Of a DNA stretch of 64,000 bases, positions 1-8,403 are shown in pieces. Location of the stretch: the NCBI GenBank assembly GCA_037444625.1, contig JBBIMA010000012.1, positions 1-64,000 of the forward strand, given 5' to 3'. Made by a program: the position numbers and the translations under genes. The notes beneath the pieces were generated by a model, which saw only the letters and a program-made list of their open reading frames with translations, did not search any database and was not told where the DNA came from. Numbering within the stretch: position 1 is the first letter of the stretch; each line of letters begins with the position of its first letter. Source of the stretch: DTHT01 sp037444625 (lineage in GTDB: Bacteria; Acidobacteriota; Terriglobia; Bryobacterales; Bryobacteraceae).

Positions 1-14
1 TGCTCTTCCGATCT
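1..14. other. Illumina adapter remnant at contig end
   Basis: The first 14 bases, read on the minus strand, are AGATCGGAAGAGCA, the start of the standard Illumina TruSeq adapter. The rng reading frame runs straight into it, giving four meaningless codons. These bases are not genomic and should be trimmed. Confidence 0.95.
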
Positions 15-346
15 CGGGCGGCCGGGGCGGCGGCCGGACGTGGCGCCGGCGCCGCGCCCCGCTCCCCTGCGGCCCCCCGCTCCGGGCCCGTCAGCGGAAT
101 GCGGTCGTACTCCTCGGTTTCCTCGACGAAGTCGGAAACGTACAGGAAGGCGTCCCGCTCCAGTCCGATGTCCACGAAAGCCGATTGCATCCCGGGCAGC
201 ACCCGCGTCACTCGTCCCTTGTGGATGCTGCCCGCCAGCGAGTATTCGTTAGCCCGCTGGAAGTGAATCTCGACAAGCTGTTCGTCCTCCAGCACCGCCA
301 CCTTCGTTTCGTGCCGGTTGGAGGAAATCACCAGTTCCTTCGCCAT
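1..346 (-). CDS. rng: Ribonuclease E/G, N-terminal part (truncated by contig end)
   Basis: N-terminal 110 residues or so of an RNase E/G family endoribonuclease, which processes rRNA and mRNA. The start MAKELVISSNRHETKVAVLE and the following HKGRVTRVLPGMQSAFVDIG are typical of this family: the beginning of the RNase H-like subdomain leading into the S1 RNA-binding domain. After EETEEYDRI the frame enters an Ala/Pro/Arg-rich stretch, the low-complexity insertion often seen inside the S1 domain. The start ATG is at 346-344 behind a purine-rich GGGGTGGAAGAG. Only bases 15-346 are genomic, since 1-14 are adapter; the catalytic domain is missing. It is the third gene of an mrdA-rodA-rng cluster on the minus strand, a common arrangement beside cell-shape genes. 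Confidence 0.88.
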   Translation of the reverse strand, partial: MAKELVISSNRHETKVAVLEDEQLVEIHFQRANEYSLAGSIHKGRVTRVLPGMQSAFVDIGLERDAFLYVSDFVEETEEYDRIPLTGPERGAAGERGAAPAPRPAAAPAARDRKS

Positions 347-655
347 GCTCTTCCACCCCTTGCGGAAGCGAGGAACGAGGGTTCCCAGAATGAGGCTGCG
401 GCGAGCTCGCCGGGCCGGGGGCCTCCTGCCGGCCCCCTCCGGCCCGGACGTCGGTTGCAATCTTGGGTCGCCCCCCGGGGCGGAGCTCCTGCTCGAACGT
501 CCCCGGCCGGGGCCGACGGATGCGGCCGCGCTTCGTCGCCCTCAAGCGGCCCGCTCCGTCCCACAGGCTACATCAAACTCGGTGCCAACCTCGTTCTGTC
601 GAACCAAACTGCGTGCATTCGCTTCGCTGCCGCCGGCCGCCGGCGGCGCCCTGTT
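347..655. other. 309-bp stretch without a gene between rodA and rng
   Basis: Very GC-rich. I find no convincing coding frame, tRNA or promoter. The only structure is a hairpin-capable sequence at 629-647 (8-bp stem GCCGCCGG/CCGGCGGC, 3-nt loop) immediately after the rodA stop, with no following U tract. It may be a weak terminator or mRNA-stabilising hairpin between rodA and rng. Confidence 0.5.
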
Positions 656-1747
656 TCAATTGACAAATCGCCGGAGCCTCACGTTGTTCACCAGCCCCAG
701 CATCAGAAACCACGAGAAAACGCTCGAGCCGCCGTAACTCATCAGCGGCAAGGGAATCCCTGTTACGGGCATCCGCCCCACCACCATCCCGATGTTCACC
801 AGCAGGTGAAACAGCAGCAGAGCCGCAATGCCCATCACCACGTACACACCCGCCCGGTCCGGCGCCATCTGGGCGTTCTGCACCACCTGCATCAGCAGCA
901 GGAAGTACAGGCCCAGCATCACCACCACCCCCACGAACCCGTGCTCCTCGGCGAAGGCCGAGAAGATGAAGTCCGTGTGGGGAACGGGCAGGAACCGCAA
1001 CTGCGTCTGCGAGCCCTGGGTCACGCCTTTGCCCCACATCCCGCCCGCGCCTACTGCAATCTGGGATTGGATCACCTGATAGCCGGCGCCCCGCGGGTCC
1101 CGGCTGGGATCCAGGAACGTCACCAGCCGGGTCTTTTGGTAATCTTTCAGAAAATGCCAGCCCAGCGGCAGGGCCAGCAGCCCGACCAGGGCCAAAGCCG
1201 CCGCATGCTGCCAGCGCAACCCGGCCAGGAAGATCCCCATGGCCAGGATCGGCAGGTAACTCAGAGCTGTTCCAAGGTCCGGCTGCTTCATCACCAGCAC
1301 CGCGGGCAGGGCGGTCAGCGCGCCCAACTTCAGCAGATCCCGGACCTGCAACCGGTCCCCTTTCAGGTCCGCCAGGTACCGGGCTAATAGCAATATTAGC
1401 ACCACCTTAACGAACTCGGAAACCTGAAGGTGAAACCCGCCCACCAGCGGTATCCAGCGCCGTCCGCCCGAAACCTCCTTGCCCAGCAACAGCACCCCCG
1501 CCAGACCCCCCATCGAGACCCAGTAGTACACCGGCGCCTGGTTGATCAGCGTGTGGTAATCCACCGACGCCGCCAGCCACAGCAACACCATGCCTCCGCC
1601 CACAAACAGGCACTGTCGCCACCAGGCCTCCGCCCACGCCGTCCCGATCGTCGCGCTGTAGATTTGCAGAATCCCCATCGCGCAAATGGCCAGCGCGATC
1701 ACCACCAGCGGCCAGTCGAAATCGCGCAGCGAACGGTAGCGCGCCAT
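656..1747 (-). CDS. rodA: RodA, SEDS-family peptidoglycan glycosyltransferase
   Basis: 363-residue polytopic membrane protein of the SEDS family, which polymerises lipid II for cell-wall elongation together with PBP2. It starts MARYRSLRDFDWPLVVIAL and has about ten hydrophobic segments. The family signatures are present: QPDLGTALSYLPI, a periplasmic loop with GAGGMWGKG and FIFSAFAEEHGF, and the C-terminal PLPLMSYGGSSVFSW. The length is normal for RodA. A strong GGAGGAG ribosome site precedes the ATG, which lies 11 nt after the mrdA stop, so the two are surely co-transcribed. MrdA as the immediate upstream neighbour favours RodA over FtsW. Confidence 0.95.
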   Translation of the reverse strand: MARYRSLRDFDWPLVVIALAICAMGILQIYSATIGTAWAEAWWRQCLFVGGGMVLLWLAASVDYHTLINQAPVYYWVSMGGLAGVLLLGKEVSGGRRWIPLVGGFHLQVSEFVKVVLILLLARYLADLKGDRLQVRDLLKLGALTALPAVLVMKQPDLGTALSYLPILAMGIFLAGLRWQHAAALALVGLLALPLGWHFLKDYQKTRLVTFLDPSRDPRGAGYQVIQSQIAVGAGGMWGKGVTQGSQTQLRFLPVPHTDFIFSAFAEEHGFVGVVVMLGLYFLLLMQVVQNAQMAPDRAGVYVVMGIAALLLFHLLVNIGMVVGRMPVTGIPLPLMSYGGSSVFSWFLMLGLVNNVRLRRFVN

Positions 1748-1758
1748 CTCCTCCTCCC

Positions 1759-3660
1759 TCAGGGCGCCGCCCGCCAGGGCGCAGCGCGCGGCGGCTGCGG
1801 TCCGAACCGCCGCGTGTTCTCGGCCACCAGGGCCGCCCCCAACCGGCTCTTCTTGTCGAAGTAAGCCTTGATGACGTCCCGCACGATGGGCGCCGCCAGA
1901 TAACCGTGTTCGCCGCCTTCATAAAGGGCGGCCACCACGATCTCCGGGCTTTCGCAGGGCGCAAAGCCCACGAACCAGGCGTTGTCCTTGAGGGTCTGCC
2001 CCAGCTTGCCGCTCTTGAGCGCCTGGTTGGAGGCCAGTTGCGAGCTGCCCGTCTTGCCGCACACGCTGATGCCCGGCAGGCGCGCCCGCACCCCCGTCCC
2101 CCCCTCGTTCACCACACCGTACATGCCGTAGACCACCTTGCCGGCGTTCTCCGGGTTGATCTTGGCGATCCGCGGCGGCTCTCGCCGCCCGGGAACCTTC
2201 ACCAAGTGCGGGCGGTACCAGACGCCTCCCATCGCCAGGCCTCCCATGGCGTAGGCCAACTGCAAAGGCGTCACCGTCAGCGCCCCCTGCCCGATCGCCA
2301 CCGAAATGGTCTCCCCGGCGTACCACTTCTGCCGGAACTGCCGCATCTTCCACTGCGAGGAGGGCACCACTCCCTCGGCCTCGTGCGGCAGATCAATGCC
2401 CGTCTTGCGCCCGAAGCCCACCATCTCCGCGTAGCGCGCGATGTCGTCAATGCCCGTCCGGTTGCCCACGTTGTAGAAGAACACGTCGCAGGACTGCACC
2501 AGGCCCTTGTGCAAATCCACCACCCCGTGCCCCTGCTTGACCCAGCACTTGAAATAGCGGCCGTAAAAGCTCGCCCCTCCCGGGCAACGCACTCGGAAAT
2601 TCTCGTCAATCGCCCCGCTCTCCAGCCCCGCCAGCGCCACGATCGGCTTGAAAGTCGAACCGGGCGCCAGTTGCGCCTGGATCGCCCGGTTCAGCAGCGG
2701 GTTGTCCGGATTCGACACCAGCAGCTTCCAATCCTCCGAGCGAATCCGCCCGGCGAACTGGTTGGGATCGAACGCCGGCCGGCTCACCATCGCCAGCACC
2801 TCGCCGTTGCGCGGATCCAGCGCCACCACCGCGCCCTTGCGCCCTTCCATGGCCAGCTCGGCCACCACCTGCAAATCCAGATCAATCGTCAGTTCGAGGT
2901 TCTTGCCGGGCGTAGCCTCCTTGAAGCCGATCACCCGCCGCTCCCGCCCCAGGTTGTCCACCAGCACCTGCCGCTGGCCGTCCACCCCGCGCAGGTGATC
3001 GTCGTACTGCCGCTCGATGCCCGCCTTGCCGATCACGTCCCCCGGCTCGTACTTGATGAATTCCGGCGAATTCAGCTCCGCCTCGCTGACCTCTCCCACG
3101 TAGCCGATCACGTGCGCCGCCAGCGAATTCTGCGGGTACAGCCGCCGGTGGGCGTGCACCAGCTCCAGCTCCGGCAGCCCCTCCGGATCGCGATGCGCCT
3201 CCACAAAGGCGATCTCGGCCCGCGTCAGCTCTTCCTTGATGATGATCGGCTCGTAGCGCGGCCGGGAACGAAAACGATACAGCCGCCGCTCCAGCTCGCC
3301 CCGGTCCAGGTTCAGGCCCGCCGCGATGATGGGCACATGCTCCTGCTTCAGGTGCTCGCGCGAGAGGATCAGGCTGAAGGAGGAATGGTTGTCCACGATC
3401 ACCCGCCCGTCGCGATCCAGAATCTTTCCTCGCGGCGCCAGCACCGGCAGGGCCTTGATCGAGTTCCGCTCGGCCCGCTCGCTGTAGAACTCCGGATTGC
3501 GCACCTGAAGCTGCCAGAAACCGGAGATCAAGAACAGGAAGACCCCCAGCGCCAGGTATTGGAACAGCGCGATTCGACCGCCCGCCGGCTTGGCGTCGTC
3601 CCGCAGGGGCCGCTCGGCGGGCGCGGTGTAGTCGTCCGCCCCGTTCAAATACTCGTTCAC
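1759..3660 (-). CDS. mrdA: Penicillin-binding protein 2 (elongasome transpeptidase)
   Basis: 633-residue class B PBP, the peptidoglycan DD-transpeptidase of the elongation machinery and partner of RodA. A single membrane anchor lies at about residues 30-50. The dimerisation domain follows (about 60-240), containing APRGKILDRDGRVI. The transpeptidase domain has the three catalytic motifs: S335-TFK, S390-C-D and K536-TG. The start is GTG at 3660; no ATG is available for more than 250 codons, and there is no clear Shine-Dalgarno site. A TAAACT -10-like hexamer sits at 3701-3696. The C-terminus is Arg/Pro/Ala rich. Gene order mrdA-rodA-rng fits the usual cell-shape cluster, but mreBCD are not upstream here; a cytochrome c gene takes that place. 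Confidence 0.95.
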   Translation of the reverse strand: MNEYLNGADDYTAPAERPLRDDAKPAGGRIALFQYLALGVFLFLISGFWQLQVRNPEFYSERAERNSIKALPVLAPRGKILDRDGRVIVDNHSSFSLILSREHLKQEHVPIIAAGLNLDRGELERRLYRFRSRPRYEPIIIKEELTRAEIAFVEAHRDPEGLPELELVHAHRRLYPQNSLAAHVIGYVGEVSEAELNSPEFIKYEPGDVIGKAGIERQYDDHLRGVDGQRQVLVDNLGRERRVIGFKEATPGKNLELTIDLDLQVVAELAMEGRKGAVVALDPRNGEVLAMVSRPAFDPNQFAGRIRSEDWKLLVSNPDNPLLNRAIQAQLAPGSTFKPIVALAGLESGAIDENFRVRCPGGASFYGRYFKCWVKQGHGVVDLHKGLVQSCDVFFYNVGNRTGIDDIARYAEMVGFGRKTGIDLPHEAEGVVPSSQWKMRQFRQKWYAGETISVAIGQGALTVTPLQLAYAMGGLAMGGVWYRPHLVKVPGRREPPRIAKINPENAGKVVYGMYGVVNEGGTGVRARLPGISVCGKTGSSQLASNQALKSGKLGQTLKDNAWFVGFAPCESPEIVVAALYEGGEHGYLAAPIVRDVIKAYFDKKSRLGAALVAENTRRFGPQPPRAAPWRAAP

Positions 3661-3720
3661 GGCGTCCGGGCGGCTTGCTCCGCCCCTCTGTTTTCAGTTT
3701 ATCGCGAAGCCGCCCGCCCC

Positions 3721-4821
3721 CTAAAACGGCCCTTCCGTTCTCAGATAGGCCGCCAAATCCGCCAGCTCGCTTCCGTTCAGCCGCGGCCACGCCCGGCCCG
3801 CTTCCTGCATCCGGCCCTGCATGTTGGCCCCGTGACGCCAAAGCGCCGCCATCAAGGCGAACGGCCGCATCCGATGGCCGGCCAGCCGCGGCGCGCCGCT
3901 CAAGGCCTTCCCGTGACAGCTCGCGCAGCCCCGGGCGGCGAAGACCCGCCGGCCCCGCGCGCCGTCCCCCGCCGGCTCCCGGATCTGCTGGCTCCACAAA
4001 TAGCCCGCCACCTGGCGCATCTCCCCGTAGCTCAAGGCGGGCCGCCGCGCCATCTCCGGCGCCCGGTTCCACATCGCGGCCGCGAAATCCGCCAGCGTCC
4101 GCCCGCTGAAGCGCCCCGCCAGGCTCCGTGCTCCGCTGTGGCAGCCGCGGCAGCCCTTCATCGCGAATAACCGCTCGCCCGGCTGATTCGACGCGGGCGG
4201 GAAATCGCCCGCTCGCTGCCGCGTCTCAGGCAGGCTCCGATACAGGGCGTAAAGATCGCTCGCCTCCTGCGAGCTCAGTTCCGGCCACGGGATCCTCTGG
4301 CGGCCCATCGCCTCCCTCATGCTCCCGGCCGCGCTCCACATCCGCTCCAACAGGCCCACCGCATCCCCGGCCGGCGGCCACTCCGAGACCGCCGGGCCCG
4401 GCCCGGCCGCCTTGCCGTTCAACCCGTGGCAGTCTCCGCAGCGCTTCCAGTAGAAGACCTTCCGCCCCCGCTCCGCCTCCCCGGGGCGGTCGAAGTAGCG
4501 GGCCGAATAAAAGTAGGCGTACAGATCGGCCATCTCCTGCTCGCCCGGTGCCGGCAGCGTCAGCCGCTTCTTGCGGACCCAGGCCCACATCGCCGGGCTG
4601 CGGCTCCACATCCCGGCCGCCATGCCGATCGGCGTTTGCTCCCGCCCGATGCGCCGGGCCAAATCCGGCGCGTAGCCTCCCCCCTGCCCGTCCACGCTGT
4701 GGCAGACGATGCAGCCCAGAGACCGGAACAGCTCCCGGCCCCGGTCCGCGTCGCCGGCCGCGCTCTGGGCGGCGGCGCTCGACACCGCCAGCCACACCAG
4801 CCAGCCCAAACGCCCCTTCAC
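3721..4821 (-). CDS. Secreted tetrahaem protein with four tandem cytochrome c domains
   Basis: 366 residues with an N-terminal signal peptide (WLVWLAVSSAAAQ) and four CxxCH haem-attachment motifs: CIVCH, CGDCH, CRGCH and CASCH. Each is preceded by a G-R/E-x-L/V-F stretch and followed by a PDL/WPxLxxxEx-LxAYL-type helix, so the protein is four consecutive monohaem class I domains. It should act in the periplasm as an electron carrier or as a subunit of a larger oxidase or dehydrogenase; no catalytic partner is encoded next to it. The frame stays open far upstream into the divergent receptor gene, but the signal peptide and a TAGGAT -10 exactly 7 nt before the GTG at 4821 fix the start there. 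A GTG at 4827 is the alternative. Confidence 0.85.
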   Translation of the reverse strand: MKGRLGWLVWLAVSSAAAQSAAGDADRGRELFRSLGCIVCHSVDGQGGGYAPDLARRIGREQTPIGMAAGMWSRSPAMWAWVRKKRLTLPAPGEQEMADLYAYFYSARYFDRPGEAERGRKVFYWKRCGDCHGLNGKAAGPGPAVSEWPPAGDAVGLLERMWSAAGSMREAMGRQRIPWPELSSQEASDLYALYRSLPETRQRAGDFPPASNQPGERLFAMKGCRGCHSGARSLAGRFSGRTLADFAAAMWNRAPEMARRPALSYGEMRQVAGYLWSQQIREPAGDGARGRRVFAARGCASCHGKALSGAPRLAGHRMRPFALMAALWRHGANMQGRMQEAGRAWPRLNGSELADLAAYLRTEGPF

Positions 4822-4828
4822 ACCCACG

Positions 4829-4834
4829 ATCCTA
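4829..4834 (-). promoter_or_regulatory. -10 box TAGGAT abutting cytochrome gene start
   Basis: TAGGAT on the minus strand ends 7 nt before the GTG start at 4821. Transcription would begin at or next to the start codon. No -35 box is evident. Confidence 0.45.
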
Positions 4835-4882
4835 CTGCAAACGGAGGCCGCCGGGCGCTGTTTTTCACGCTCGTCGCAGCGC

Positions 4883-4912
4883 TTGACGCACCTCGCCGGA
4901 AACCGATACCAT
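4883..4912 (+). promoter_or_regulatory. Promoter of the TonB-type receptor gene
   Basis: TTGACG at 4883-4888, an 18-nt spacer, then TACCAT at 4907-4912 (alternatively GATACC with a 16-nt spacer). The ATG follows at 4934, preceded by GGGGAAGGG as ribosome site. Confidence 0.5.
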
Positions 4913-4933
4913 GGCCCCGGGGAAGGGTTTTCC

Positions 4934-7900
4934 ATGATCCAGCGTCTGGCCGGATGGCTTTGCCTGCTCACCGCTTTCGCCTGGTCCCAGGAGTTCCGCG
5001 GGACCATACGCGGCCGCATCCTCGACCCCAGCGGCGCCGCCGTCGCGGGCGCCGCCGTGGAGGTCCTTAACACCGACACCAACGTCAAAGTCAGCGCCGT
5101 CTCCAACGAGGCCGGCAACTACCAGGTCCCCTTCTTGTTGCCCGGCAACTACAGCCTCCGCGTCGAACACCCGGGCTTCAAGACCCTCGAGCGCCAGGGC
5201 ATCCGCGTCTCCCTGAACGAGCTGGTCACCCTGGACCTGACTCTCGAGCTCGGCCAGACCACCGAATCGGTCACCGTCACCGCCTCGGCCCCCTTGCTCA
5301 ACACCGCCTCGGCCGATCTGGGTCAGGTCATCGAGCGCTCGATGGTGGAAACCATGGTGGTTTCCCTCAGCCGCAACGTCATCAACATCCGCAACCTGGC
5401 GCCCGGCGTCACCGGCGGCACCGGCACTTACACCAGCAGCGCCCAGGGCAACTTCTCGATCGCCGGCGGCGGCGGCACCCGCGGCGACAACGAGATCGTC
5501 GTGGACGGCATTCCGAACACCTCGGTCAGCGGCACCATCGGCTTCGTGCCCGCCCTCGATGCGGTCGAGGAAGTCAAGATCCACACCACCATGTTCGACG
5601 CCGCTCTGGGCCATTCCAACGGCGGCGCCCTCACCATCACCACGCGCGGCGGAACCAACCAGCCCCACGGCGCCCTCTACCTGTACAAGCGCTGGGCGGC
5701 CTTGAACGCCAACAGTTGGACCAACAACCGCCTGGGGCTGGCCAAGCCGCCCGTCACGTACCACCAATGGGGCTACGCCCTCAACGGCCCGCTCTATGTC
5801 CCGCGGCTTTACGACGGGCGCAACCGCACTTTCTTCTCCACCACCCTGGAGCGCGACCACGACGCGCGTGAGTTGACCCGCCAGGCCCGCGTGCCCACCG
5901 AAGCCGAGCGCAAGGGCGACTTCTCGCAGACCGCCAACCGCCTGGGCGGCCCCTTCGCCCTCTACGATCCGGCCACCACTGTGGTGGAAGGCACGCGCGC
6001 CACCCGCCAGCCCTTCCCCGGCGCCGTCATCCCCGCGTCCCGCCTGAGCCCCATCGGGGCCGCCGTGCTCGCCAAGTATCCCTTACCCAACCAGCCCGCC
6101 CGCCCCCAGATCGGCGCCTACAACTGGGCCCTCAGCAAGACCTACGCCGTGGATCAGCATCAGGTCAGCGCCCGCCTGGATCACGTGCTCACCGACCGCC
6201 AGCGCCTCTTTCTGCGCGTGGGCGTGTTGGATCGCATCCAGCAGGCCGACGAGCTGATTTTCGGCGCCGTCTCCTTCCCCGTCTCGGGCAGCTCGGACCT
6301 CGAGCGCCCCTTGTTCCGCCGCCGCATCAGCGTCGCTTTGGACGATACGCTGGTGCTCTCGCCCAGCCTGGTGGGATCCCTCCGCCTGGGCGTGCTCAGC
6401 TATTCCAGCCGCAGCGTCAACGGCGCCGCCGGCGCCGACCCCAAGGAGCTTCAGATCCCCGACATCGTCGTGCGCAACCAGGCCTTCCGCGGCTGGCCCA
6501 ACTTCTCCCTGGGCGAGAATATCCCCAATCTGGGCAGCGGCATGTCCTTCTCGCGCGACATGATCAACTCCCTGGTCTCCACCTGGACCAAGCTCACCGG
6601 CAACCATTCGGTGAAATTCGGCGCCGACTACCGGTTGGGACGCATCCACAGCGTCTCGCCCGGATCCAACGCCGTCGGGACCTTCAGCTTCAGCCCCACC
6701 TTCACCCAGGCCAATCCCTTCGACAGCCGTTCGGCCGATAACTCCGGCTCGGGCATGGCCTCACTGCTGCTGGGCTTGGCCGCCTCGGGCAACTTCGGCT
6801 ACAACACCGCCACCTCGATCCAGAATCACTATCTGGCCCTGTTCGCCCAGGACGATTGGAAGCTCACCCCGCGCCTCACGCTCAATCTGGGCCTGCGCTA
6901 CGAGCTGGAAACTCCCTTCACCGAACGCTACAACCGCATGAGCTATCGCTTCGACGAGAATGTCCGCCTGCCCCTCCAGGTCCCCGGCTGGGAACTCAAG
7001 GGAGGCGTGTTGTTCGCCGGCGTGGACGGCAATCCCCGCCGGCTGCCCGCCGACAAGAACAACTTCGGCCCCCGCCTGGGCTTCGCCTGGAGCCTCACCC
7101 CGCGCACAGTGATCCGCGGCGGCTACGGGGTCTTCTACAGCATCGTCTCGATGGCCACCACCTTCTTCGGCTCGCTGGGCGTCTACAACGCCGTGACCCC
7201 TTACGTCGGCACGGTGGACAACGGCGCCACCCCGTTCACCACCCTGGCCAACCCCTTCCCCCAGGGCTTGCGGCAGCCCCTGGGCAATTCCGTCGGTCTG
7301 CTGGCGCAGGTAGGCGACAGTCTGGGCTTCCTCGGCCTGCCCCGCACCAGCCCTTACAACCAGCAGTGGCAGTTCAGTCTCCAGCGGGAGCTGCCCGCGC
7401 GCATCCTGCTGGAGGCCGCCTATACCGGCTTGCACAGCCTCAAACAGCCCGAGAGCTTCAACCTCAACGAGAAGCCCGACGTCTACCTCGCCCTGGGCGC
7501 CGAGGAGAACCGCCGCGTGCCCAACCCCTTCTACGGCGTCTTTCCCGCCACTTCGAGTCTGGGCCAGAGCTCCACCGTGACCCAGAACCGGCTCTGGGTG
7601 CGCTTCCCGCAATTCACCACCGCCACCCTGAACGCCGCCCCCACCGGCCGGGCCCTCTACCACGCCCTCCAAGTCAAAGCCGACAAGCGCCTCACTCACG
7701 GCCTGAGCCTGCTGTGGACCTACACTTTCTCCCGCCTCATGGACAACAACACGACCAGCGTGGTCAATCCCCGCTTCTACCGCGCGGTCTCCCCCTACGA
7801 TCAGAAGCACGTCACCCGACTGGCCTTCGTCTATCAGTTGCCCCTGCGCTTCAGCGGTCCCGGCCTGGAGCGCCTCTGGGACCAGATCCTGGGCGGTTGG

Positions 7901-8353
7901 GCTTTGAGCGGCCTGGCTCAGTTCGCCTCCGGCACGCCCCTTTCGGTCACCCACACCTACGGCCGGCCGCTGCGCATCCGCAATCCCAAGCTCACCGGGC
8001 CGGTCCACGAGCGTTTGGGCGACCGCCGGGACGCCGCCGGCCGCGTCCTGAACCCCTATTTCGACATCACCGCCTTCAGCCCTCTGCCCAACCAGTACAC
8101 GGTCACCCCCGAGCCGCCCATGCTCGACGAACTGCGCGCGCCCGGAACCCGCAGCCTGAACCTGGCCGTCTTCAAGGCCTTCCCCGTGCGGGAGCGCCTC
8201 AAGCTGGAGATCCGCCTGGAGGCCACCGGCTTCACCAACACGCCCAACTTCGCAGCGCCCGGAACCAACATGTCCCAGGCCGCCACCTTCGGCGTGATCA
8301 CCTCGGCCGGAGGCAGTCGCTCGATGCAAGGCTCGGCGCGCATCGCTTTCTAG
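4934..8353 (+). CDS. Oar-like TonB-dependent outer-membrane receptor
   Basis: 1139-residue outer-membrane protein. The signal peptide is MIQRLAGWLCLLTAFAWS. A carboxypeptidase-regulatory-like beta-sandwich follows (about 20-105: FRGTIRGRILDPSGAAVAGA, LPGNYSLRVEHPGFKT), then a plug-like region (about 110-235), then a long beta-barrel rich in Tyr/Asn/aromatic strands that ends in phenylalanine (SARIAF) as OM proteins do. This architecture is very abundant in Acidobacteria and is usually thought to import large oligomeric nutrients, but no substrate can be inferred here: there is no SusD-like partner next to it. The start at 4934 is chosen for the signal peptide and the GGGGAAGGG site; the frame is open further upstream, antisense to the cytochrome gene. 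Transcribed divergently from the cytochrome. Confidence 0.88.
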   Translation: MIQRLAGWLCLLTAFAWSQEFRGTIRGRILDPSGAAVAGAAVEVLNTDTNVKVSAVSNEAGNYQVPFLLPGNYSLRVEHPGFKTLERQGIRVSLNELVTLDLTLELGQTTESVTVTASAPLLNTASADLGQVIERSMVETMVVSLSRNVINIRNLAPGVTGGTGTYTSSAQGNFSIAGGGGTRGDNEIVVDGIPNTSVSGTIGFVPALDAVEEVKIHTTMFDAALGHSNGGALTITTRGGTNQPHGALYLYKRWAALNANSWTNNRLGLAKPPVTYHQWGYALNGPLYVPRLYDGRNRTFFSTTLERDHDARELTRQARVPTEAERKGDFSQTANRLGGPFALYDPATTVVEGTRATRQPFPGAVIPASRLSPIGAAVLAKYPLPNQPARPQIGAYNWALSKTYAVDQHQVSARLDHVLTDRQRLFLRVGVLDRIQQADELIFGAVSFPVSGSSDLERPLFRRRISVALDDTLVLSPSLVGSLRLGVLSYSSRSVNGAAGADPKELQIPDIVVRNQAFRGWPNFSLGENIPNLGSGMSFSRDMINSLVSTWTKLTGNHSVKFGADYRLGRIHSVSPGSNAVGTFSFSPTFTQANPFDSRSADNSGSGMASLLLGLAASGNFGYNTATSIQNHYLALFAQDDWKLTPRLTLNLGLRYELETPFTERYNRMSYRFDENVRLPLQVPGWELKGGVLFAGVDGNPRRLPADKNNFGPRLGFAWSLTPRTVIRGGYGVFYSIVSMATTFFGSLGVYNAVTPYVGTVDNGATPFTTLANPFPQGLRQPLGNSVGLLAQVGDSLGFLGLPRTSPYNQQWQFSLQRELPARILLEAAYTGLHSLKQPESFNLNEKPDVYLALGAEENRRVPNPFYGVFPATSSLGQSSTVTQNRLWVRFPQFTTATLNAAPTGRALYHALQVKADKRLTHGLSLLWTYTFSRLMDNNTTSVVNPRFYRAVSPYDQKHVTRLAFVYQLPLRFSGPGLERLWDQILGGWALSGLAQFASGTPLSVTHTYGRPLRIRNPKLTGPVHERLGDRRDAAGRVLNPYFDITAFSPLPNQYTVTPEPPMLDELRAPGTRSLNLAVFKAFPVRERLKLEIRLEATGFTNTPNFAAPGTNMSQAATFGVITSAGGSRSMQGSARIAF

Positions 8354-8387
8354 CCGGCGCCTACGCCGGGCGGCCGGGCGTGCGGGC

Positions 8388-8393
8388 TATAAT
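8388..8393 (+). promoter_or_regulatory. -10 box TATAAT abutting hydrolase start
   Basis: Perfect TATAAT ending 10 nt before the ATG at 8404, with no Shine-Dalgarno site and no obvious -35. Predicts a leader of only a few nucleotides. Confidence 0.5.
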
Positions 8394-8403
8394 GGCCCCA
8401 CCC

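Noticed and set aside
629..647. Hairpin after rodA as a Rho-independent terminator
   Set aside because: There is no U tract on the minus strand after the stem, so it is kept only as an unassigned structure.
4934..8353. SusC-like receptor of a polysaccharide-utilisation locus
   Set aside because: No SusD-like lipoprotein or linked glycoside hydrolases, and the architecture is the acidobacterial Oar-like type.
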